Below are positions 1 through 5,871 of a stretch of DNA of 6,077 nucleotides, piece by piece; within the stretch, counting starts at the first letter, position 1, and each line of letters opens with the position of its first letter. This stretch comes from Paracoccaceae bacterium (GTDB lineage Bacteria > Pseudomonadota > Alphaproteobacteria > Rhodobacterales > Rhodobacteraceae), in NCBI GenBank assembly GCA_007121055.1, contig SKMM01000296.1, positions 1-6,077 on the forward strand. Reading direction: 5' to 3'. The translations under genes and the position numbers were made by a program. Under the pieces are notes generated by a model. The model was given only the letters and a program-made list of their open reading frames with translations. It was not told the DNA's origin and made no database searches.

Positions 1-863
1 CCGGCCCGGCCGAGCGAGGGCTGCAGGATTGCCGCCCCGCCGGCGCGCAGGAGCGCCGCGAACTCGGCGCGGGTGGTCAGCCGCTCGCCGGCCGCCACGG
101 GGATGCGCACCGCGCGGGCGACCTCGGCCATGGCGGCGGGGTCGTCGGGGGGGACGGGTTCCTCGAACCACAGCGGGTCGCAGGGCTCCAGCGCGCGGCC
201 GAGGCGGATGGCGCCGGCGGCGGTGAACTGGCCGTGGGTGCCCAGCAGGAGGTCGGCACGGTCGCCCACGGAATCGCGGATCGCCTCGCAGACCGCGCGG
301 CACTGGGCGATGTCGATGCGCGCGGGCTGGTGGCCGCCGTGGATCGTGTAGGGCCCCGCGGGGTCGGTCTTGAGCCCAGTCCAGCCCTGCGCCAGGGCGC
401 GCGAGGCGGCGCGGGCGTTGGCCTCCGGGTCGGTCCAGAAGCTGGCCAGGTCGTCGTCGGGGCCGGGGTAGAGGTAGGTGTAGGCGCGCAGCCGGTCCCA
501 CATCCGCCCGCCCAGCAGCGCCCAGACCGGGCGGTCGCGGGCCTTGCCGAGGATGTCCCAGCAGGCGATCTCCAGCCCCGAGAACGCGCCCATCACGGTG
601 GGGTCGGGGCGCTGGGTGAAGCCCGAGGAATAGGCGCGGCGGAACATCCGCTCGACATTCTCGGGGCTATCGCCCTCCATGTGACGCGCGAAGACGTCGC
701 GGATCACCGCGGTCATGGCCTCGGGGCCGACGGCGGCGGCGTAGCACTCGCCCCAGCCGGTGATCCCGCAGGCGGTGGTGAGCTTGACCATAAGCCAGTA
801 GCGCCCGCCCCAGCCCGGGGCCGGGGGCGCGGTGACAAGGACTTCGAGATCGACGAGCTTCAT
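1..863 (-). CDS. Mandelate racemase / muconate lactonizing enzyme family protein (enolase superfamily), 3' end outside window
   Basis: The first 287 residues are visible without frameshift; the C-terminal end lies beyond the left edge. Enolase-superfamily enzymes use a divalent metal to abstract the proton alpha to a carboxylate and then dehydrate, racemise or cycloisomerise an acid sugar or related acid. The N-terminal capping domain spans about residues 1-125 and includes GITGWGE near 35-41 and the ACWDILGK helix. A TIM-barrel follows. Barrel landmarks are Lys165 in GLKTD (second strand), GTHGQ at 208-212 (third strand), the WFEEP acid at Glu234/Glu235 (fourth) and AAGER with Glu260 (fifth), then LQPSLGRAG. 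By alignment from memory with D-galactonate and mannonate dehydratases, which have D-x-H at the third strand, the metal-binding Asp is Gly here while the His (210) is kept. The substrate is therefore unassigned. The ATG at 863-861 begins MKLVDLEV, a normal family start, but has no obvious Shine-Dalgarno sequence. It diverges from the GNAT gene. Confidence 0.88.
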   Translation of the reverse strand, partial: MKLVDLEVLVTAPPAPGWGGRYWLMVKLTTACGITGWGECYAAAVGPEAMTAVIRDVFARHMEGDSPENVERMFRRAYSSGFTQRPDPTVMGAFSGLEIACWDILGKARDRPVWALLGGRMWDRLRAYTYLYPGPDDDLASFWTDPEANARAASRALAQGWTGLKTDPAGPYTIHGGHQPARIDIAQCRAVCEAIRDSVGDRADLLLGTHGQFTAAGAIRLGRALEPCDPLWFEEPVPPDDPAAMAEVARAVRIPVAAGERLTTRAEFAALLRAGGAAILQPSLGRA

Positions 864-877
864 GGCGCAGGGATGAC

Positions 878-882
878 GGAGG
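878..882 (+). promoter_or_regulatory. Ribosome binding site for the GNAT gene
   Basis: GGAGG lies 5 bases before the ATG at 888. An in-frame ATG at 873 has no comparable site at a usable distance, so this element favours 888 as the start. Confidence 0.6.
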
Positions 883-887
883 CGGGG

Positions 888-1313
888 ATGGAGATCAAGG
901 CGCTGGGCCCGGGGGATCTGGGGCTGCTGCTGGGGGTGGAGCCGGGGCTGTTCGACCATGCCGTCGACCCCGGGCAGGCGCGGGCCTTTCTCGACAGCAC
1001 GCTGCACGAGATCGTCCTCGCGCTGGAGGGCGAGCAGGCGGTGGCGTTTGCCTCGGGCACGGTGCTTCTGCACCCCGACAAGCCGCCCGCGCTGTTCGTC
1101 AACGAATTGGGCACGCGGGAGGGGCACCGGCGGCGCGGCCATGGCCGGGCGGTGCTGCGGGCGCTGATCGACCGGGCCCGGGCGCGGGGCTGCATGGGCG
1201 TGTGGCTGGGCACCGAAGCGGACAATGCCGCGATGGTGGCGCTGTGCCGCGGGCTGCGGGCGGAGGAGCTGCCCTTTCTGGGCTTCGGCTGGGACGGTGC
1301 CTTTCAACCGTGA
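888..1313 (+). CDS. GNAT family N-acetyltransferase
   Basis: This 141-residue protein is a single GNAT domain, predicted to move an acetyl group from acetyl-CoA to an amine; the substrate is unknown. Motif A, the CoA pyrophosphate-binding turn, is R81-R-R-G-H-G86, preceded by the beta-strand LFVNELGT and followed by the helix AVLRALIDRARARG. Motif B is visible as VWLGTEADNAAMVALC (about 105-120). The HPDKPP segment at 62-67 before strand 4 is, from memory, common in small GNATs resembling the AAC(3)-I branch. That resemblance alone does not show aminoglycoside resistance. The usual Tyr of the N-x-x-A-x-x-L-Y pattern is Cys120 here. The start at 888 is chosen because of a good ribosome binding site; 873 would add five residues. 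The gene diverges from the enolase-superfamily gene and converges on the alcohol dehydrogenase gene, so it is probably transcribed alone. Confidence 0.85.
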   Translation: MEIKALGPGDLGLLLGVEPGLFDHAVDPGQARAFLDSTLHEIVLALEGEQAVAFASGTVLLHPDKPPALFVNELGTREGHRRRGHGRAVLRALIDRARARGCMGVWLGTEADNAAMVALCRGLRAEELPFLGFGWDGAFQP

Positions 1314-1326
1314 GCATCCCAGCCGA

Positions 1327-1342
1327 CCCCGCCCGCACGGGG
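1327..1342. terminator. Possible weak bidirectional hairpin between convergent genes
   Basis: CCCCG (1327-1331) and CGGGG (1338-1342) form a 5-bp inverted repeat with a 6-base loop, placed exactly in the 30-base gap between the convergent GNAT and alcohol dehydrogenase stop codons. No T-run follows on either strand, so Rho-independent termination is doubtful. The position is suggestive, but short GC hairpins are common at this base composition. Confidence 0.3.
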
Positions 1343-1343
1343 C

Positions 1344-2432
1344 TCAGCCCTCCAGCAGGATCACGTTGCGGCGGGCGTGGCCGGCCTTGGTGTCGGCGAT
1401 GGCTTCGTTGATGTGGTCGAGCGACCAGCGGCCGGAGATCAGGCCGGCGAGCTCCAGCCGGCCCTGGCGCCACAGATCCACCATCCAGGGGATGTCCCGG
1501 CCGAGCACCACCTCGCCCATCAGCGAGCCCAGCATGGCCTGGCCCTGGGCTGCGACGACGACCGGCTCGTAGCTGGCCATCTCGCCCGAGTGGGGCATGC
1601 CGATCATCACCATCCGACCACGCGGCGCGAGGTAGCGCAGCGCGACCTGATAGGCGGGGATCGCCCCCACCGTGACCAGAACGGCATCCGCCGGCCGCCC
1701 GCCGGCAGCCGCGCGGGCCGCGCGCCAGGGCGTCGGGTCGGTGGCGAGCACCCCGTCGGTGGCGCCGAACTCGCGCGCGGCCGCCAGCTTGTCGGCGCTC
1801 ATGTCCACCGCGATGATCCTTGCCGCGCCGGCGAGCCGCGCGCCCTGGATGGCGTTCAGCCCTACTCCGCCCGCGCCGATGACCACCACCACCTCGCCCG
1901 GGCGCACGGCCGCGCTGTGCACCGCGGCCCCCAACCCGGTGACCACCCCGCACGCGAGCAGGCAGGCCTGTTCGGCCGGCATGTCGTCGGGGACCGCGGC
2001 CAGTTGCGAGGGATGCACGACCACCCGCTCGGCGAAGGCCCCGCAGGCCAGCCCCTGTTTCAGCGCGCCGCCCTCCAGCGTGGTCAGGGGCGGCGGCAGA
2101 GCGGGCGCGTCGCGGCAATAGACCGGCGCGCCCGAGGCGCAGCTGGGACAGGCCCCGCAGGCGCGCATCAGGGTGACAATGACGCGCTGGCCCTCGGCCC
2201 ACCCGGTGACGCCGGCGCCGAGGCCTGCGATGCGGCCCGCGGCCTCGTGGCCGTAAACCGCGGGCAGGTCGCCGCCCCAGGCGCCCTCGGCGTAGTGGAT
2301 GTCGGAATGGCAGATCGCCACCGCCTCCAGCGCGACCTCCACCTCGCCCGGGCCGGGGGGGCGCAGGCGGACCTCCTCGACGACCAGCGGTGCATTGAAC
2401 GCGTGGCAGATTGCGGCCTTGATGGTGCGCAT
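1344..2432 (-). CDS. Zinc-dependent alcohol dehydrogenase, medium-chain (MDR), class III-like
   Basis: This 362-residue protein has the full length and motif set of zinc-dependent medium-chain alcohol dehydrogenases, which oxidise an alcohol, or reduce an aldehyde, with NAD(H) in the cytoplasm. The predicted catalytic zinc ligands are Cys41 in ICHSD, His62 with Glu63 in YGHEAAG, and Cys161 in LACGVVTG. Ser43 and His46 match the proton-relay positions of horse liver ADH. The structural zinc lobe is C92-x2-C95-x2-C98-x7-C106. The Rossmann turn GAGGVG is at 186-191, and Asp210 at the end of the next strand predicts NAD rather than NADP. The substrate is not evident: the sequence looks class III-like, but I cannot show it is a glutathione-dependent formaldehyde dehydrogenase. 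The ATG at 2432-2430 is preceded by a strong GGAGGG. The gene follows the MFS gene by 59 bases on the same strand, suggesting cotranscription. Confidence 0.92.
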   Translation of the reverse strand: MRTIKAAICHAFNAPLVVEEVRLRPPGPGEVEVALEAVAICHSDIHYAEGAWGGDLPAVYGHEAAGRIAGLGAGVTGWAEGQRVIVTLMRACGACPSCASGAPVYCRDAPALPPPLTTLEGGALKQGLACGAFAERVVVHPSQLAAVPDDMPAEQACLLACGVVTGLGAAVHSAAVRPGEVVVVIGAGGVGLNAIQGARLAGAARIIAVDMSADKLAAAREFGATDGVLATDPTPWRAARAAAGGRPADAVLVTVGAIPAYQVALRYLAPRGRMVMIGMPHSGEMASYEPVVVAAQGQAMLGSLMGEVVLGRDIPWMVDLWRQGRLELAGLISGRWSLDHINEAIADTKAGHARRNVILLEG

Positions 2433-2435
2433 GGT

Positions 2436-2441
2436 CCCTCC
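2436..2441 (-). promoter_or_regulatory. Ribosome binding site for the alcohol dehydrogenase
   Basis: Read on the minus strand, GGAGGG (within a longer G-run) ends 3 bases before the ATG at 2432. It fixes the start. The 59-base gap to the MFS stop codon shows no convincing terminator, which agrees with one transcript for both genes. Confidence 0.55.
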
Positions 2442-2491
2442 CCCCGTGTCGCGCCGTTGTGGCCCGGGTTCGGGGGGTTGGCAAGGCAGGC

Positions 2492-3712
2492 TCAGGCCGC
2501 GCGGGGCCGCAGCCAGAGCCACATCAGCGCGCCCCCCGCCAGCACCAGGAACGGCATCATGGCGATGTTCACGAGCTGCCAGCCCTGCTCGACGCTGCCG
2601 CCGGTGCAGTTGAGAAGCCCGCCCGAGGACAGCGAGGCCAGCGTCACGCCGCCGAACACGATCAGGTCGTTCATGCCCTGCAGGCGGCCACGCTCCTCCG
2701 GGACATGGGCGGCGGCGAGCATCGCGGTCGCCCCGATGAACCCGAAGTTCCAGCCGATGCCCAGCAGCACCAGCGCCACGAAGAAATGCTCGAGCTCCAC
2801 CCCCATCAGCGCCACACCCCCTGCGGCGGCGAGGATGGCAAGGCCCAGCGCCACAATCCGCTCCACCCCGAAGCGGTTGATCAGATGGCCTGTGATGAAG
2901 GAGGGCGCGTACATCGCCAGCACATGGGCCGAGACGATGTCGGCGGCCTGACCCGTGGTGAAGCCGCAGCCCACCACCGCGATGGGGGTCGAGGTCATCA
3001 CCAGGTTCATCAGCGCATAGGAGACGGTGGCGCAGATGATCGCCACCGCGATGCGTGGCTCGCGCAGAAGCTCTAGCCGGCTGCGGCCGCCCGCGGCGCC
3101 GGGCTTGGGCGCGGGCGGCTTGGGGATGTCGAGGGCCGCGAACAGGAACACGCCCACGAGGTTGAGCGCGATCACCGCAAGGTAGATGCCGAGGAACGGC
3201 ACCACCATTGCGTCGGCCGTGACCTTGACGATCTGCGGGCCGATCACGGCGGACAGAAGCCCCCCCGCCATGACCCAGCTGATCGCCTTGGGCCGGAAGG
3301 TCTCGGAGGCGGTGTCGGTGGCGGCGAAGCGGTAGAAACCCTGGGCGGACATGTAGATGCCCGTCATGAACGATCCCAGCAGGAACAGCGGGAAAGAGGC
3401 GAGCACCAGCCCCCAGGCGCCGATCGCGGCCCCCACCGTGCCGCCCATCGTGGCCAACACGAAGCCCACCCGCCGGCCGTGGCGCTGCATCAGCGCCGCC
3501 AGCGGCGTGGCGGTCAGCATCGAGCCCAGCACGATCAGCGAGATCGGCAGGGTGGCCCAGCAGGCGCTGGGCGCCAGCGAGGCGCCCGCAAGCCCCCCCA
3601 CGGTGAAGATCATCGGCATCTGCGCACCGAGGATCGCCTGCGCGGCCACGAGGACCCAGACGTTGCGGCGGGCGCGGGCATCGCGGTCGGGAAGGGTGCG
3701 GGCCATGGTCAT
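2492..3712 (-). CDS. MFS transporter, 12 transmembrane segments
   Basis: This 406-residue inner-membrane protein is a secondary transporter of the major facilitator superfamily. About twelve hydrophobic segments can be placed at roughly 18-40, 50-75, 82-104, 107-129, 143-163, 170-193, 220-243, 255-278, 284-303, 308-335, 348-366 and 380-401. A hydrophilic, Pro/Lys/Arg-rich loop at 195-219 separates the two six-helix halves. A motif-A-like turn, QRHGRR at 76-81, lies between helices 2 and 3. The FYRFAATDTA segment (126-135) and the GIGWNFGFIGATA segment (318-330) look subfamily-specific, but I cannot tie them to a substrate or to a transport direction. An in-frame TAG twelve bases upstream limits the start to the ATG at 3712 or the one two codons later at 3706. 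The G-run is better spaced for 3706, so the first two residues are uncertain. The alcohol dehydrogenase gene follows directly and may act on a related compound. Confidence 0.9.
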   Translation of the reverse strand: MTMARTLPDRDARARRNVWVLVAAQAILGAQMPMIFTVGGLAGASLAPSACWATLPISLIVLGSMLTATPLAALMQRHGRRVGFVLATMGGTVGAAIGAWGLVLASFPLFLLGSFMTGIYMSAQGFYRFAATDTASETFRPKAISWVMAGGLLSAVIGPQIVKVTADAMVVPFLGIYLAVIALNLVGVFLFAALDIPKPPAPKPGAAGGRSRLELLREPRIAVAIICATVSYALMNLVMTSTPIAVVGCGFTTGQAADIVSAHVLAMYAPSFITGHLINRFGVERIVALGLAILAAAGGVALMGVELEHFFVALVLLGIGWNFGFIGATAMLAAAHVPEERGRLQGMNDLIVFGGVTLASLSSGGLLNCTGGSVEQGWQLVNIAMMPFLVLAGGALMWLWLRPRAA

Positions 3713-3933
3713 GCCCCCGCCCTAGCGCCCGGCGCGGGAAAGGGGAAGTGGGCGACGTGCCCCGTCCGGGAGGGGCGGCCGTGACCGCCGACCCCGCGCG
3801 CTTCGGCCCTCGGGGCGCCATGGCGAGCGGCGCCGGGGGCCGGGCCGGAAGGATCGCGGCGGGCTTGCACCGGGGGCGGGATTGGTGTTTGCCCGCCCCG
3901 CCTCACCCTGCCCCGACCCGTCCGGAGATCGCC
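3713..3933. promoter_or_regulatory. Divergent intergenic region between MFS and xthA
   Basis: These 221 bases separate divergent genes and must carry promoters for both, unless transcription starts inside a gene. No good sigma-70 pair is visible. The best rightward candidate is TTGCAC at 3865-3870, with only a poor TTTGCC at 3888-3893 as the -10. Short GC inverted repeats occur: GCCCC at 3759-3763 with GGGGC at 3772-3776, and GGCGG at 3774-3778 with CCGCC at 3785-3789. A longer one is listed separately. xthA has its own ribosome binding site, GGAG at 3924-3927, six bases before the ATG. An open frame continuous with xthA starts at 3748, but its Gly/Ala/Arg/Pro-rich translation matches no exonuclease extension. 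Confidence 0.45.
3873..3899. repeat. Perfect 8-bp inverted repeat upstream of xthA
   Basis: GGGGCGGG (3873-3880) and CCCGCCCC (3892-3899) are exact reverse complements around an 11-base loop that is unusually T-rich for this window (ATTGGTGTTTG). The repeat ends 34 bases before the xthA ATG. It could be an operator, a 5'-leader hairpin or chance. It is not placed to terminate any annotated rightward gene. Confidence 0.45.
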
Positions 3934-4722
3934 ATGCCGCTCACGCTTGCCACCTGGAACATCAACTCGGTCCGGCTGCGCGCGGGGCTGGTGGAGCGGC
4001 TTCTGCAGGAGGCCGCGCCCGACATCCTGTGCCTTCAGGAGTGCAAGAGCCCGGTGGAGAAGATGCCGCTGGAGGTCTTTGCCGCGCTGGGATGGACCCA
4101 CGCGGTGGCGCGGGGGCAGAAGGGCTACAACGGCGTGGCGATCCTGTCGCGCCGGCCGCTGGAGGATGCGGGCCACATCGACTGGTGCGGGCGCGGCGAT
4201 GCGCGCCATGTGGCGGCGCGACTGGAGGACGGGACGGTGATCCACAACCTCTACATCCCCGCGGGCGGCGACGTGCCCGACCCCGCGCTGAACGAGAAGT
4301 TCGCCCACAAGCTGCAGTTCGTGGAGGCGTTGCGCGCCTGGGGCCGGGACGCCGCGCCCCGGCGCGCGATCCTGGTGGGGGACCTGAACATCGCGCCGCG
4401 CCCCGACGACGTCTGGAACCACCGCGAGCTGTCGAAGGTCATCAGCCACACGCCGGTCGAACGCGAGGGGCTGACGGCGGCGCAGGAGGCAGGCGGCTGG
4501 GTCGACGTCACCCGGGCGCATATTCCCGAGGGCCAGCTCTATTCCTGGTGGAGCTATCGCGCACGGGACTGGGACGCCTCGGACCGGGGGCGGCGGCTGG
4601 ATCATGTCTGGGCCAGCCCCGACCTGGCCGGTGCGGCGATGGACAGCGCGATCCTGCGCGACGCGCGGGGGTGGGAGAAGCCCTCGGACCACGCGCCGGT
4701 GCTGGCGCGGTTCGACCTCTGA
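3934..4722 (+). CDS. xthA: Exodeoxyribonuclease III (AP endonuclease, base-excision repair)
   Basis: This 262-residue protein is full length for the exonuclease III branch of the EEP (exonuclease-endonuclease-phosphatase) fold. The family cuts DNA 5' to abasic sites and trims blocked 3' ends, and so acts in base-excision repair of oxidative damage. The expected catalytic set is complete: Asn9 in TWNINS, Glu36 in LQECK (metal), Tyr107 in NLYIPAGG, Asp150 and Asn152 in GDLNIAP, Asp223 in RRLDHVW, and the Asp252-His253 pair in SDHAPV near the C-terminus. YSWWSYR (203-209) is also a family block. The ATG at 3934 is chosen because GGAG lies six bases upstream and the protein then begins directly with the first beta-strand; upstream in-frame starts add low-complexity residues. 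It is followed on the same strand, after 168 bases, by the chaperedoxin gene. Confidence 0.96.
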   Translation: MPLTLATWNINSVRLRAGLVERLLQEAAPDILCLQECKSPVEKMPLEVFAALGWTHAVARGQKGYNGVAILSRRPLEDAGHIDWCGRGDARHVAARLEDGTVIHNLYIPAGGDVPDPALNEKFAHKLQFVEALRAWGRDAAPRRAILVGDLNIAPRPDDVWNHRELSKVISHTPVEREGLTAAQEAGGWVDVTRAHIPEGQLYSWWSYRARDWDASDRGRRLDHVWASPDLAGAAMDSAILRDARGWEKPSDHAPVLARFDL

Positions 4723-4890
4723 CCGGCGCGGCCGGATTGGCCTTGAGCGGCACGGCCGGGCCGACCCGCACAGATCGCAGGCCGCCGAAAGCCGCGCCCG
4801 GGGCGCCGGGCTGCGGCATCGCCCCTTCCCTTCGCCGCGCGGGGGGCACATATGGGGCACACGCGAAGAGCCAAGTCTGAGGGGACGGGA
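4723..4890 (+). other. Intergenic gap between xthA and the chaperedoxin gene, with a GC hairpin
   Basis: The gap of 168 bases holds a perfect 6-bp hairpin, GCCCGG (4796-4801) and CCGGGC (4806-4811) around a GGCG tetraloop. No T-run follows, so termination is uncertain. The only A/T-rich patch is CACATATG at 4847-4854, a possible -10 region with no clear -35 partner. GAGGGGA at 4879-4885 is the likely ribosome binding site for the next gene. I see no small gene here. Confidence 0.35.
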
Positions 4891-5802
4891 ATGCTGGGAC
4901 TGGGGGGCAACGCCAAGGCGCCGACCGCGGGCAACGATCTGGTGATCGAGGGGTCCGAACGCGACTTCATGGCCCAGGTGGTGGACCGCAGCCGCGAGGT
5001 GCCGGTCATCGTCGATTTCTGGGCGCCCTGGTGCGGGCCGTGCAAGACTCTGGGCCCGGCGCTGGAAGCCGCGGTGCAGGCCGCCAACGGCCGCGTGCGC
5101 ATGGTCAAGATCGACGTCGACAAGAACCAGGCGCTGGCCGCGCAACTGCGCATCCAGTCCATCCCCACCGTCTATGCCTTCTGGCAGGGCCAGCCCGCCG
5201 ACGGGTTCCAGGGCGCGCTGCCGGGCAGCGAGATCAAGGCCTTCGTGGACCGCGTGGCGGCGCTGGCCGGCGACGGGGGCCTGGCCGAGGCGGTGGAGGC
5301 CGCCGAGGCGATGCTGGCCGAGGGCGCCGTGGCCGAAGCCGCGCAGACCTTCGCCGCCATCCTGCGCGAGGACCCGCAGAACGCCGCCGCCCATGGCGGG
5401 ATGGCGCGGGCCTACATCGCCGCAGGCCAGCTCGACCAGGCCGAGACGATGCTCGCCAATGTCCCCGAGGCGGTGGCGAAATCCGCCGAGGTGGAGGCTG
5501 CGCGGGCGCAACTCGCACTCGCCCGCCAGGCCGCCAACGCGGGGCCCGTGGACGAGTTGCGCGCCCGCGTCGCGGCCGACCCGGGCGACCACCAGGCGCG
5601 CTTCGACCTCGCCCAGGCGCTCTATGCCGCCGGCGATGCGGCGGGCGCCGTGGACGAGCTGCTGGAGCTGTTCCGCCGCGACCGGGAATGGAACGATGGC
5701 GCGGCGCGCGCGCAGCTCCTGACCATCTTCGAGGCGCTCAAGCCCAACGATCCGGTGGTGCTCAAGGGCCGCCGGCGCCTCAGCTCCATGGTCTTTGCCT
5801 GA
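4891..5802 (+). CDS. cnoX: Thioredoxin-TPR chaperedoxin, CnoX/YbbN family, with active CGPC site
   Basis: This 303-residue cytoplasmic protein has a thioredoxin domain (about 15-125) followed by a TPR-like helical region (about 130-303). The redox motif is WCGPCK with Cys48 and Cys51, and the cis-proline is Pro92 in SIPTVYAF. TPR-like units are visible at 161-188 and at about 230-262, and the C-terminus RRLSSMVFA is, from memory, typical of the family. Family members protect proteins from aggregation, can form mixed disulfides with clients and hand them to folding chaperones. In E. coli CnoX the first active-site Cys is missing. The Caulobacter protein keeps CxxC and has thioredoxin activity; the intact CGPC here predicts the latter type. 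The start at 4891 has GAGGGGA at good spacing. An in-frame ATG at 4852 would add 13 polar residues without a domain role. xthA lies upstream and a LON-domain gene downstream. Confidence 0.93.
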   Translation: MLGLGGNAKAPTAGNDLVIEGSERDFMAQVVDRSREVPVIVDFWAPWCGPCKTLGPALEAAVQAANGRVRMVKIDVDKNQALAAQLRIQSIPTVYAFWQGQPADGFQGALPGSEIKAFVDRVAALAGDGGLAEAVEAAEAMLAEGAVAEAAQTFAAILREDPQNAAAHGGMARAYIAAGQLDQAETMLANVPEAVAKSAEVEAARAQLALARQAANAGPVDELRARVAADPGDHQARFDLAQALYAAGDAAGAVDELLELFRRDREWNDGAARAQLLTIFEALKPNDPVVLKGRRRLSSMVFA

Positions 5803-5811
5803 GCGCGGAAA

Positions 5812-5826
5812 GGGACGGAAAGTCCC
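5812..5826 (+). repeat. Short hairpin between cnoX and the LON-domain gene
   Basis: GGGAC (5812-5816) and GTCCC (5822-5826) are perfect inverted repeats with a GGAAA loop, beginning 9 bases after the cnoX stop codon. GGAAAG also occurs twice, at 5807-5812 and 5817-5822. No T-run follows, so this may be a weak terminator, an RNA-stability hairpin or chance. Confidence 0.35.
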
Positions 5827-5871
5827 GCGGGGCCGATTGTCGCAACAGAGGGGCGCGCTACCATCGTGGCC

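Noticed and set aside
234..887. The GNAT frame is open upstream to 234, suggesting a 359-residue fusion protein
   Set aside because: The added part is antisense to the enolase-superfamily gene and has no domain. The GNAT fold begins cleanly at 888.
888..1313. Calling the GNAT an aminoglycoside resistance enzyme
   Set aside because: The HPDKPP and motif A/B similarity is shared by many small GNATs of unknown substrate. There is no resistance-gene or mobile context.
1377..2951. A 524-codon rightward open frame opposite the alcohol dehydrogenase and MFS genes
   Set aside because: It is compositionally biased and has no motif, and both genes opposite it have clear catalytic or membrane signatures.
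2433..3821. The leftward alcohol dehydrogenase frame stays open upstream to 3821, suggesting an 825-residue protein
   Set aside because: The extra N-terminal part overlaps the MFS gene in another frame and is low complexity. The ADH domain begins at the ATG at 2432 with a strong ribosome binding site.
3748..3933. A possible N-terminal extension or signal sequence of exonuclease III
   Set aside because: The extension is rich in Gly, Ala, Arg and Pro and is not a credible signal peptide. The ribosome binding site and the family N-terminus agree on 3934.
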